Below, one piece after another: positions 17,318-24,639 of a stretch of 29,232 bases of DNA (positions are counted from its first letter, which is position 1; each line of letters begins with the position of its first letter). Below the pieces are notes generated by a model that made no database searches, was not told the DNA's origin, and saw only the letters and a list, made by a program, of their open reading frames with translations. Position numbers and translations under genes: made by a program. The stretch comes from CAYJBH01 sp964371365 (GTDB lineage Bacteria; Bacillota; Clostridia; Oscillospirales; Ruminococcaceae), in contig CAYJMO010000013.1 in the NCBI GenBank assembly GCA_964371365.1, positions 1-29,232 of the forward strand. The letters run 5' to 3'.

Positions 17318-17369
17318 TCGGCAATAGTTCCGCCAAGGTGTAGCGTTTTTCAAGTTGAATGACTATAAC
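17318..17369 (+). repeat. Short dispersed repeat, copy 3 (downstream of trmB)
   Basis: Begins with CTCGGCAAT as in copy 1. It differs in the middle (AGTTCCGCCAAGGTGTAG), then rejoins the shared core at 17344-17369. Confidence 0.6.
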
Positions 17370-17390
17370 TGTGGCTTGTTGCTCCGGGTA

Positions 17391-17503
17391 GTATGGGGGG
17401 CGCGTGTTTGAATACCTTCAAACTCCCCGAAAGGGACAAGAGCGCCGGGCGTTCTTGTCCCTTTCGGGGACTGCGAACTCGTTCGCAGACGCGCCCCCCG
17501 TAC
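17391..17503. repeat. 113-bp cloverleaf-like palindromic element
   Basis: An outer stem of 15 pairs (17391-17405 with 17489-17503, one G-T) encloses three hairpins: GTTTGAA/TTCAAAC (17406-17412 with 17417-17423), a perfect 17-bp stem (17425-17441 with 17453-17469, arm CCCCGAAAGGGACAAGA) and TGCGAAC/GTTCGCA (17472-17478 with 17481-17487). It lies between the convergent trmB and dtxR-like genes and is GC-rich. It has no ORF of its own. It may act as a two-way terminator or be a small non-autonomous mobile palindrome. Confidence 0.8.
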
Positions 17504-17566
17504 CCATTTCAGCGGAAAAACCTACACCGATCAATAAATCGTCACCGGTGCCTTGGTCAAACACGA

Positions 17567-17935
17567 TTATTTCATCTTCTCGAAGTGCTGTAAAATCTTT
17601 AGAAATGTCTCATCACTCAGGTCATGCTCAATCTTACAGGCATCGGCGCGCGCCGTCTCCTCCTCGACACCTATGGCAATCAAAAACTCCGCCAATGTCT
17701 CGTGACGTTGGCTGACTTTTTTTGCGATGATAAGCCCCGGCTCAAGCAGGGTTATAAATCCGTTTTCGTCTACGCTGATATAACCGCTCTCCCGCAGTTT
17801 TTTCATCGCTACACTCACACTCGGTTTTGAATAGCCGAGCTCACCGGCAATGTCGATCGACCGCACCGCACCAAGGCGATTTTTTAACACAAGTATTGTT
17901 TCGAGGTAATCCTCACTTGATTGATATATATTCAA
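17567..17935 (-). CDS. DtxR/MntR-family metal-dependent transcriptional repressor (short form)
   Basis: 122 residues: winged helix-turn-helix (about 1-62; SIDIAGELGYSKPSVSVAMKKLRESGYI) followed by the dimerisation/metal domain, without the C-terminal SH3-like domain. Likely metal ligands are D9, E12, H78, C100, E103 and H104. C100 is where MntR has Glu and DtxR has Cys, so the metal (Fe or Mn) is uncertain. The frame opens with GTG at 17947, but that codon lacks a ribosome binding site. The TTG at 17935 has GAGG 6 nt upstream and gives the usual family start, so I use it. Its promoter (17961-17989) contains a dyad, suggesting autoregulation. No metal transporter is next to it. Confidence 0.85.
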   Translation of the reverse strand: MNIYQSSEDYLETILVLKNRLGAVRSIDIAGELGYSKPSVSVAMKKLRESGYISVDENGFITLLEPGLIIAKKVSQRHETLAEFLIAIGVEEETARADACKIEHDLSDETFLKILQHFEKMK

Positions 17936-17960
17936 AACAAACCTCACACATCTTTTTATT

Positions 17961-17989
17961 ATTATAACATATTAGTTGCACCATAGCAA
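17961..17989 (-). promoter_or_regulatory. Promoter of the DtxR-like gene with overlapping dyad
   Basis: On the minus strand TTGCTA (17984-17989), 17-nt spacer, TATAAT (17961-17966). The inverted repeat GTTGC...GCAAC (17975-17979 and 17986-17990) covers the -35 box and may be the repressor's own operator. Confidence 0.7.
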
Positions 17990-17992
17990 CAC

Positions 17993-18733
17993 TTAAAAGT
18001 AGTATACTTCATCCAACGTCAAACCCTTAGATTTTGCGGTGGCACCTCGGTGGGTTCGATCTTTTTGTGCTAAAAGGCTCGGTATACAATCCGGCTCCAT
18101 TCTGCCTGCACCAATCTCTATCAAGGTGCCGATAATAATCCTCACCATCTTATACAAAAAACCGTCGGCAACGACGGTGTAGGTGATTATTTCGCCGTCT
18201 AACTCTATTTTTGACATGGTTATCTCTCGCACCGTGTCGTTTGGAATCCCCTCCGGACTCTTGCCGCAAAAGCTGCGAAAGTCCTTTTTACCGAGAAAGT
18301 CCGCCGCCGCACGGCTCATCAGCTCTACATCCAGCTTCTCGGGATAGTGAGCAACATAGCGTGAATTAAAAGGGCTTTGCACCCTTGAATTATTGATACG
18401 GTAGATGTATTTTTTGGAGTGTGCCGAGTACCTCGCATGGAAGTCGTCGCCGACCTCCTGTGCCTCCAACACCCTAACGTCTCCCGGCAAAAATCGGTTG
18501 AGGGCGACCGCAATCTGCCATGGCTTAATATATTTCTCAGTGTGAAAGTTCGCAATATAACCTTTTGCATGAACGCCGGTATCGGTACGCGAGCACCCTA
18601 TCAGCGGATGCCGCACGCCGTAAATCTTCTCGATAGCGTCCTGCAAAACAGTGCAGACCGCCAGTGCGTTACTCTGCACCTGAAAACCGTGATACTTTGT
18701 CCCTAGATAGGATATTTTTAGTCTTATATTCAT
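17993..18733 (-). CDS. truA: tRNA pseudouridine(38-40) synthase
   Basis: Converts uridines 38-40 of the tRNA anticodon arm to pseudouridine. 246 residues, usual length. The catalytic aspartate is D51 in CSRTDTGVHAKG; the FLGKKDFRSFCG and GFLYKMVRIIIGTLIEIG motifs of the family are present. Its ATG overlaps the rdgB stop as ATGA (18730-18733), so translation is coupled. Last gene of the ftsY-rdgB-truA unit. Confidence 0.95.
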   Translation of the reverse strand: MNIRLKISYLGTKYHGFQVQSNALAVCTVLQDAIEKIYGVRHPLIGCSRTDTGVHAKGYIANFHTEKYIKPWQIAVALNRFLPGDVRVLEAQEVGDDFHARYSAHSKKYIYRINNSRVQSPFNSRYVAHYPEKLDVELMSRAAADFLGKKDFRSFCGKSPEGIPNDTVREITMSKIELDGEIITYTVVADGFLYKMVRIIIGTLIEIGAGRMEPDCIPSLLAQKDRTHRGATAKSKGLTLDEVYYF

Positions 18734-19308
18734 AATTTTATTAAATATTCCTTTAACAGCTCGCTTGCCCTGCCACGGTGGCTTATCTCGTCCTTTTCCT
18801 CTTTGGACAGCTCGGCAAAACTCCTATCCCCCACCAAAAATATCGGGTCATATCCAAATCCGCCGTCACCACTCGCCTCCTGTGCAATTTTCCCGTGGCA
18901 TTCTCCCCGAAATAGGTGTTCCTGACCGCCCTGCTCTATCAGAGCGATGACACAACAAAAATGTGCCGATCTCTCCTCAAAATTTTTCATCACCATGAGC
19001 AACTTTTCGTTACATTCTTTCGCCGAGGCTCCCTCTCCGGCATAACGTGCCGAGTGTACCCCCGGCGCACCGGACAGCGCATCAACACAAAGGCCGCTAT
19101 CGTCCGCCATGACCATACAGTCGGTCTTAGAACTTATGGCACGCGCCTTTATCAGTGCGTTGCCCTCAAAAGAATCTGCATTCTCGTCAGGGTTGCTGTC
19201 TATCCCTACATCGCTCAATGATACCACCTTATATCCTACCGGTTCCAGTATGCGCGAAAACTCCTCACACTTGTGGCGGTTGTTGGTGGCTAAAATTATT
19301 TTTTTCAA
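18730..19308 (-). CDS. rdgB: XTP/dITP diphosphatase (Ham1/RdgB)
   Basis: Hydrolyses non-canonical purine triphosphates (XTP, dITP) to monophosphates, keeping them out of DNA and RNA. The family start KKIILATNNRHKCEEF is followed by the catalytic/metal motif MADDSGLCVDAL (about 67-78), the substrate loop PGVHSARYAG and GGFGYDPIF; 192 residues. The frame is open to 19374, but the upstream part is inside ftsY and unlike the family. The TTG at 19308 follows GAGG (19317-19320) by 8 nt, and that site overlaps the ftsY stop codon, so I take the TTG start. Confidence 0.93.
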   Translation of the reverse strand: MKKIILATNNRHKCEEFSRILEPVGYKVVSLSDVGIDSNPDENADSFEGNALIKARAISSKTDCMVMADDSGLCVDALSGAPGVHSARYAGEGASAKECNEKLLMVMKNFEERSAHFCCVIALIEQGGQEHLFRGECHGKIAQEASGDGGFGYDPIFLVGDRSFAELSKEEKDEISHRGRASELLKEYLIKL

Positions 19309-19318
19309 GATGATATCC

Positions 19319-20215
19319 TCAATCAAAAAGTGCGTCGGTGTACTGATATGGGTCAAATATATCGAGGTCGTCAATCCCCTCTCCTACACCGATGAACCGC
19401 ACCGGTATGCCCATCTTAGACTTTATTGCAAGTGCCGCTCCACCCTTTGGTGTGCCGTCCAACTTAGTTATCACAACGCCGCTTGCCGAGGCCACGTCAC
19501 AGAACTGCTCCGCCTGAGCTATGGCGTTTTGACCTGCCGCACCATCTATGACGAGCAACGTTTCCAAGCTGGCATCCGGCGCCGCTTTTTTAACAACTCG
19601 GCATATCTTTGCGAGCTCCTCCATCAGATTTTTTTTATTATGAAGTCGACCTGCCGTATCACAGATAACAATATCTACCCCTTTGGAGGCCGCCGAGGAT
19701 ACAGCGTCATATATGACCGCCGCCGAATCCGCCGTATCACTGCCTATAGCAATCGGTACGCCGGCGCGCTCTGCCCAGACTGCAAGCTGTTCTCTTGCCG
19801 CCGCTCGAAAGGTGTCGCCTGCCGCAAGGAGGACATTTTTTCCCTGTCCTTTATATAGTTTTGCAAGTTTCGCGATTGTGGTTGTCTTGCCGACACCGTT
19901 GACCCCTATGACCAAAATCACCGCCGGCGAACCGGACAGATCCATGGGACTATCCTCTTTTATGTCCTCGCTGATAATCTCCTTTAGCGCGAACATCGCC
20001 TGTGTGCCGGTCTTCAATTTTGCACTTTTTACATTATCTCGCAAACGGTCGATAAAATCCGCCGATTTTGCCGCTCCCGTGTCGGCAAGAATCAACTGCT
20101 CCTCGAGGTGTTCATATAAATCCTCGTCTATCACTGCATGGGAGCGTATCTCCTCACCGTCAATAGCCTCCCTCGTACCACGAAGTGCATTTTTCAGCTT
20201 ATCAAAAAAACCCAT
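19319..20215 (-). CDS. ftsY: Signal recognition particle receptor
   Basis: GTPase that docks the SRP-ribosome complex at the membrane for co-translational insertion. 298 residues, a short form without a long acidic N-terminal A domain. N domain about 1-90; G domain with GVNGVGKTTT (104-113), DTFRAAAREQL, DTAGRLHNK (186-194) and TKLDGTPKGG. GTP-binding motifs are complete. First gene of a minus-strand unit with rdgB and truA, and divergent from dnaA, an uncommon neighbour at the origin. The ribosome binding site before the ATG is weak. Confidence 0.95.
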   Translation of the reverse strand: MGFFDKLKNALRGTREAIDGEEIRSHAVIDEDLYEHLEEQLILADTGAAKSADFIDRLRDNVKSAKLKTGTQAMFALKEIISEDIKEDSPMDLSGSPAVILVIGVNGVGKTTTIAKLAKLYKGQGKNVLLAAGDTFRAAAREQLAVWAERAGVPIAIGSDTADSAAVIYDAVSSAASKGVDIVICDTAGRLHNKKNLMEELAKICRVVKKAAPDASLETLLVIDGAAGQNAIAQAEQFCDVASASGVVITKLDGTPKGGAALAIKSKMGIPVRFIGVGEGIDDLDIFDPYQYTDALFD

Positions 20216-20313
20216 ATTTTGTCACTTTCTTCCTATATTTTTTCTAACTAAAAATCATTATATCACATATGATAAAATAATTGTACATGTTTTTAACAAT
20301 TTTCAATTTTAAG

Positions 20314-20342
20314 TTGAAATTTTCCCACATTTATGGTATAAT
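20314..20342 (+). promoter_or_regulatory. Promoter of dnaA
   Basis: TTGAAA (20314-20319), 17-nt spacer, TATAAT (20337-20342). The start near 20349 would give a leader of about 210 nt, long enough for regulation. Confidence 0.75.
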
Positions 20343-20454
20343 AAGTTAATTTGATGATAGAGCAAAATTAATAAATATTTACTATAAATACACAATGAAA
20401 TTTTATTAAAAAAGAACACAAATTAAAATACATTTTTACCACGAGGGGGAGTGC

Positions 20455-20514
20455 ATGGTCAATGGATCTCACAATCTAAATTCTCCCTTTATCCAACAGA
20501 TATTATTTATATAA
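20455..20514 (+). CDS. Possible 19-residue upstream ORF in the dnaA leader
   Basis: Reads MVNGSHNLNSPFIQQILFI and is preceded by GAGGGGGAG close to the ATG. It ends 43 nt before dnaA. It could be a leader peptide or chance; the spacing of the purine-rich run is tight (3 nt after its end). No family recognised. Confidence 0.25.
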   Translation: MVNGSHNLNSPFIQQILFI

Positions 20515-20557
20515 ATAATTAGGACAATACTACAAATTTTCAATGAAAGGAATCGCG

Positions 20558-21865
20558 ATGGAATCTTATGACAAGCTTGTTGAACAGGTAAAAATCTACT
20601 GTAAAGAACGAATAAATTCAACCTCCTATTTTGTATTTTTTGAAAAACTTGCTCCTTTTCAGTATGATGATGATTCAAATACTGCCTTTTTACTGGCACC
20701 GAGTGCATTTCAACAGGATGTCATAACAAAACGTTATCTCGACATTTTAGAGGAGGGGTTTAAAAACGTCCTCGGTTTTGATGTTCATGTCGAGATGGTA
20801 TCGGTTATTTCAAGTGAGGAGGAGGACACCGGCAACACCACCGGCAGCTACTCTCTCACCTTTGATAATTTTATCAAGGGGGATTCCAACTCGCTCGCCC
20901 TCGCCGCGGCAAAGGCTATATCTAAAAAACCTGCCGCCGACCGCAACAACCCTCTATTTATCTATGGTGATTCCGGCCTCGGAAAGACCCATCTGCTCAC
21001 CGCAATCTGCCTCGAGACAAAAAATAACTTTCCCGACTTTAATATTCTCATGGTGGATGGAGAGAGTTTCACCAATGAATTTATCTACTCGGTGCAGAAC
21101 AATCAATCCTCCTATTTTCATCAAAAATTCCGTGAGGCGGACATGTTATTGGTCGACGACATTCAGTTTATCGGCGGCAAGGAACAGACTCAGGAGGAGT
21201 TTTTTCACACCTTTAACTCACTCCAACGTGCCGGAAAACAGATAGTCCTCGTATCCGATCGCCCACCGAGAGAGATTCGCTCGCTACATGACCGACTGCA
21301 AACAAGGTTTTTATCGGGACTTATTGTGGATATTCAACCGCCTAAGTACGAGACACGTGTCGCAATCGTACGTCGCAAGGCAGAGCTTTTATCGTTGGAA
21401 CTGCCGGAGGATGTCATCGATTTCCTCGCTAACAAGTTGCAAAACAACATTCGTCAGTTGGAGGGTGCAGTCAAAAAACTCAGCGCCTATCAACGTCTTG
21501 AGAATATTGATCCTTCACTCACCGCGGCTCATGATGCGATAAAAGACATTTTAAACGAAGTTCAGCCGATTCCGGTTACCATCGACAAGGTGCTCTCCGA
21601 GGTTTCACGCACCATGGGTGTTACCCCCGACGACATCCGTTCCGGCTCACGCAAATCCAGCGTCAGCAATGCACGCAAGGTCTGCATGTACATCGTTCAA
21701 CAGGTAACCTCACTCACCACCACCGAGATCGGAGAGGAGTTTGGCGGACGCGATCATTCCACCGTCGTCTACTCCATCAAGGACACCGAGTCAAGAATAT
21801 CTCACGACAAGCATATAAGAACTGTAGTAAACGACATTATAAAGAATGTCAAGGGTCAGTTTTAA
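20558..21865 (+). CDS. dnaA: Chromosomal replication initiator
   Basis: AAA+ ATPase that binds DnaA boxes and opens the origin. 435 residues. Domain I about 1-85, short linker, domain III with Walker A GDSGLGKT (137-144), Walker B LLVDDIQF (197-204) and RLQTRFLSGL (246-255), then domain IV with the DNA-binding signature GGRDHSTVVYSI near the end. I chose the ATG at 20558 because AAAGGA sits 6 nt before it; the ATG at 20543 overlaps that site. The DNA-contacting DHSTV residues are standard, although nearby boxes are variant. Followed by the candidate oriC. Confidence 0.97.
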   Translation: MESYDKLVEQVKIYCKERINSTSYFVFFEKLAPFQYDDDSNTAFLLAPSAFQQDVITKRYLDILEEGFKNVLGFDVHVEMVSVISSEEEDTGNTTGSYSLTFDNFIKGDSNSLALAAAKAISKKPAADRNNPLFIYGDSGLGKTHLLTAICLETKNNFPDFNILMVDGESFTNEFIYSVQNNQSSYFHQKFREADMLLVDDIQFIGGKEQTQEEFFHTFNSLQRAGKQIVLVSDRPPREIRSLHDRLQTRFLSGLIVDIQPPKYETRVAIVRRKAELLSLELPEDVIDFLANKLQNNIRQLEGAVKKLSAYQRLENIDPSLTAAHDAIKDILNEVQPIPVTIDKVLSEVSRTMGVTPDDIRSGSRKSSVSNARKVCMYIVQQVTSLTTTEIGEEFGGRDHSTVVYSIKDTESRISHDKHIRTVVNDIIKNVKGQF

Positions 21866-22153
21866 ATCCTTAATTCATAAATATGTTTTCAACACATTTT
21901 GTTAATTGTTTAAAACTTTATTAAAGCCTCTGTTGAAACATAGCAATCTTTCAACAATTCAACTTTTTTTAAAGAATTCAATGCTAAAAACTCAACACTC
22001 ATTAACCCTCTGAACAAGCGAGTTTATAAATCTTTCAACACTTTGAGGATTTATACTAATACTACTATATATATTATTTATTAAATTAATTTTTTCTATA
22101 TTTTGTTTAATTTAAAAAATATAAATGTTTATAATTGAAAGGAACAACCGTAT
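21866..22153. other. oriC: Candidate replication origin (oriC) between dnaA and dnaN
   Basis: A 288-nt AT-rich gap. The octamer TTTCAACA occurs at 21887-21894, 21949-21956 and 22033-22040 on the plus strand and at 21931-21938 on the minus strand. It differs by one base from TTTCCACA, the end of the DnaA box TTTTCCACA. After the last copy come CTTTGAGGAT and a trinucleotide run CTA-ATA-CTA-CTA (22056-22067) that matches a DnaA-trio on the complementary strand, then almost pure A+T to 22136. The order box, GC-richer spacer, trio, unwinding region is that known for bacterial origins. Confidence 0.75.
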
Positions 22154-23278
22154 ATGAAGTTCAGTACCGAAAAGGAAGGTTTTGTCACCGCCATAACAAA
22201 GGTATCGCGCAGTGTCTCACAAAAGACCTCTATACCTGTCCTTGAGGGAATCCTTATTAAGGCAGAGGGGGATAAGGTACATCTGACCGGATATGACCTC
22301 GAGATCGCTATCACCTGTGAGGTGGAGGCTAATGTCGAGAGGGAGGGAACTGCGGTTATATCGGCAAAGCTATTGAGTGATATCTGTCGCGGTATGAATG
22401 GTGCGACCATCGATATCAACTGTGAGGATATCAAGGTGGAGGTGTCAAGCGGAGCGGCATTTTATGAAATTACCTCTATGAATGCACGTGATTATCCCGA
22501 TCTTCCTCAACAGACGACACAAAAATCCATCGTCATGGAGGGAATGTTGCTCAAGGAGATGATTGAGCTCACCCTGTTTGCATGTAGTCAAAACGATAAA
22601 AAGCCGGTCAACACCGGTGAGCTGTTTGAACTGCGCGGTGGTACTCTTAATATAGTTGCGCTGGACGGCTACCGTCTTGCCACCTGTAAAAGGGTTATAA
22701 ATCAAGAGGGTGAGGATTCTAACATAATTGTTCCCTACAAGACCATGCAGGAGGTCGGCAGGATGCTCGGCGAGAATAGTGGTGAGGTTGTTATCTCCTC
22801 TTCAAAGTTCTATGTGCTGTTCAGCTGCAATGAATTTTCACTGCTCTCCCGTCTTATAGAGGGGGATTTTGTGGACTATGCAAAGGTTATACCTGCAGGT
22901 TTAAAGACGGAGGTCACCGTCGATGTAGACCTTATTACAAGCTGTATCGAGCGTGCCTCTAAGGTAATTAATGAAAAGATTAAAAATCCTCTGCGCATGA
23001 CCTTTGACGAGGATGGAATACATGTCACCTGTCGCACTGCTATAGGTAGTTTTAATGAGGATATCGACTGTGATGCTTTTTCCGGACTGCCGCTCGAGAT
23101 AGGATTTAATAATCGTTATCTGTTGGAGGCACTGCGAGCTTGCAACTGTGATAAATTAAAGCTTGAAATTGTGGACTCCGTCACGGCGGTCAAGGTCTAT
23201 CCGGAGGATAAAGAGGGATTTTTATACCTTGTATTGCCGGTACGATTTAAGGTCTCGGCAGGCAAGGCAGAAGAATAA
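22154..23278 (+). CDS. dnaN: DNA polymerase III beta subunit (sliding clamp)
   Basis: Ring-shaped processivity clamp for DNA polymerase III. 374 residues, usual length, with three similar domains expected; characteristic pieces include SVSQKTSIPVLEGILI near the start, DYPDLP in the first third, and LDGYRLA with the C-terminal YLVLPVR. A GAAAGG ribosome binding site precedes the ATG. The stop is one base before the recF start, so the two are translationally linked. Confidence 0.97.
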   Translation: MKFSTEKEGFVTAITKVSRSVSQKTSIPVLEGILIKAEGDKVHLTGYDLEIAITCEVEANVEREGTAVISAKLLSDICRGMNGATIDINCEDIKVEVSSGAAFYEITSMNARDYPDLPQQTTQKSIVMEGMLLKEMIELTLFACSQNDKKPVNTGELFELRGGTLNIVALDGYRLATCKRVINQEGEDSNIIVPYKTMQEVGRMLGENSGEVVISSSKFYVLFSCNEFSLLSRLIEGDFVDYAKVIPAGLKTEVTVDVDLITSCIERASKVINEKIKNPLRMTFDEDGIHVTCRTAIGSFNEDIDCDAFSGLPLEIGFNNRYLLEALRACNCDKLKLEIVDSVTAVKVYPEDKEGFLYLVLPVRFKVSAGKAEE

Positions 23279-23279
23279 A

Positions 23280-24374
23280 ATGTTTTTAAACTCGTTGTCA
23301 ATTGAGGGATTTCGCAACATAGACTCTGTCGAGATGTCACCGGACAGATGCCTTAACATAATCGTCGGTCAAAATGCGATGGGCAAGACCAATCTTATCG
23401 AAGCAATATACATGCTCAGCGGTGCAAAAAGTTTTAGAAAGACACAGGACAAAAACCTCATAGGATTTGACAAAGAAAAAAGTAAGATAAAAGCCGAAAT
23501 AACAAAAAAAGAACGCAAATTCTCTCTCACCATAACGATGGAAAAGGGTGAAAAGGTCACAAGGAGAGGATGTATAAACTCAGGTGACGAGGGGCGAGCA
23601 TCGGGGCTTGCCGGCAACTTTTGCGCCGTGGTATTCTCCCCCGATCATTTAGGTCTCGTCAAGGGTGGCAAAGAGGGAAGGCGCTATTTTTTAGACAACG
23701 CAATCTGTAATATTTACCCATCCTATATTGAGGAGCTACATCGGTATAACAGGGTACTGCACCAACGAAATAACCTGTTAAAACTATATAAAACGAAAGG
23801 ATTCGGCACGGCGGAATATAATCTACTTGAGGTTATCGATCTTCAACTTTCAACATGTTGTGAAAAGGTTGTTAAAAGAAGAGAGGAATATATCGAGGGG
23901 ATAAAACCGCTGGCTATTGCATTTTATGACGGTATAAGTAACTCGTCGGAGGCATTGTCGCTTCGATATGACAGCAGGTCTTTAAAGGGTGATGACTATA
24001 TAGATCTTCTTAAGAATTCGAGGGAAAGCGACCTTAAATCGGGTTACACCGGCATTGGCGCACATCGGGACGACATAAATATCAAACTTTCCTCTCAAAG
24101 TGCACAAAATTTTGCAAGTCAAGGTCAACAGCGTAGCATTGTCCTATCACTCAAACAGGCGGAAGCTAAATATTATGAGCAAAAAACCGGCACCCATCCG
24201 GTGTTACTGTTCGACGATGTTTTGAGTGAACTCGATCCAAAAAGACAGGCATATTTACTCGGTGGTGTGGGAGGTTGTCAGACATTTTTCACCGCATGTG
24301 ACGAGAGGGTTTTCTTTGATACAAAGGCTAAGATTTTTTTTATGAAAGACGGTAGTTTAGATGAAAAAAAATAA
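23280..24374 (+). CDS. recF: DNA replication and repair protein RecF
   Basis: SMC-like ATPase that loads RecA at single-strand gaps and stalled forks. 364 residues. Walker A GQNAMGKT (30-37), the signature GQQRSIVLSLKQAE and Walker B PVLLFDDVLSELD are present. The frame is open upstream into dnaN, but the ATG at 23280 gives the family start (LNSLSIEGFRN) and follows the dnaN stop by one base. The S4-domain gene (yaaA/rlbA) that commonly sits between dnaN and recF is missing. It overlaps remB by 14 nt. Confidence 0.95.
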   Translation: MFLNSLSIEGFRNIDSVEMSPDRCLNIIVGQNAMGKTNLIEAIYMLSGAKSFRKTQDKNLIGFDKEKSKIKAEITKKERKFSLTITMEKGEKVTRRGCINSGDEGRASGLAGNFCAVVFSPDHLGLVKGGKEGRRYFLDNAICNIYPSYIEELHRYNRVLHQRNNLLKLYKTKGFGTAEYNLLEVIDLQLSTCCEKVVKRREEYIEGIKPLAIAFYDGISNSSEALSLRYDSRSLKGDDYIDLLKNSRESDLKSGYTGIGAHRDDINIKLSSQSAQNFASQGQQRSIVLSLKQAEAKYYEQKTGTHPVLLFDDVLSELDPKRQAYLLGGVGGCQTFFTACDERVFFDTKAKIFFMKDGSLDEKK

Positions 24375-24639
24375 GCATTATCTCGGTCTTGCAAAGGATA
24401 GATATATTGGCAGTGAGGACATTATCGGCGTGTTCGACCTCGACCACTGCACAGTTTCAAAAAGGGGTAAAGAGTATCTTAACAACCTTGAAAAAAAGGG
24501 TAAGATTATCTACGACGGCTCGGAATTGCCGAAATCGTTTATAATAAAGAGAGATAAAAGCGTTGTGCTCTCACAGTACAACACATCCACCATAGTTCAA
24601 AAAGAAAGGGTAGTAGATGTCGCAGCAACAGGATTATAA
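24361..24639 (+). CDS. remB: RemB-like regulator (DUF370)
   Basis: 92 residues. The pattern SEDIIGVFDLD near the start and LPKSFIIKRDKSVVLSQYNTSTI near the end match RemB (YaaB) of Bacillus, a small DNA-binding-type protein of the RemA/RemB family linked to matrix gene control. Its location between recF and gyrB is the expected one. It overlaps recF by 14 nt and gyrB by 23 nt, so it is translated as part of the same operon. Confidence 0.85.
   Translation: MKKNKHYLGLAKDRYIGSEDIIGVFDLDHCTVSKRGKEYLNNLEKKGKIIYDGSELPKSFIIKRDKSVVLSQYNTSTIVQKERVVDVAATGL

Larger units (their letters stand above)
20216..20557. promoter_or_regulatory. Divergent ftsY/dnaA intergenic region
   Basis: A 342-nt AT-rich stretch without a clear protein gene. 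On the minus strand TGATATAAT (-10 at 20257-20262 with an extended TG) could drive ftsY; its -35 is poor. On the plus strand lies the dnaA promoter at 20314-20342. A near DnaA box, TTATCCAAC, is at about 20489. A 19-codon ORF with a purine-rich leader is at 20455-20514. Confidence 0.6.

Noticed and set aside
17393..17593. Plus-strand frames over the cloverleaf element and the dtxR 3' end
   Set aside because: They run through a palindrome and end in the antisense of the repressor; no family similarity or start signal.
19109..20312. Long plus-strand frames (249 and 209 residues) across rdgB and ftsY
   Set aside because: Antisense shadows of two well-conserved genes; their compositions do not resemble real proteins.
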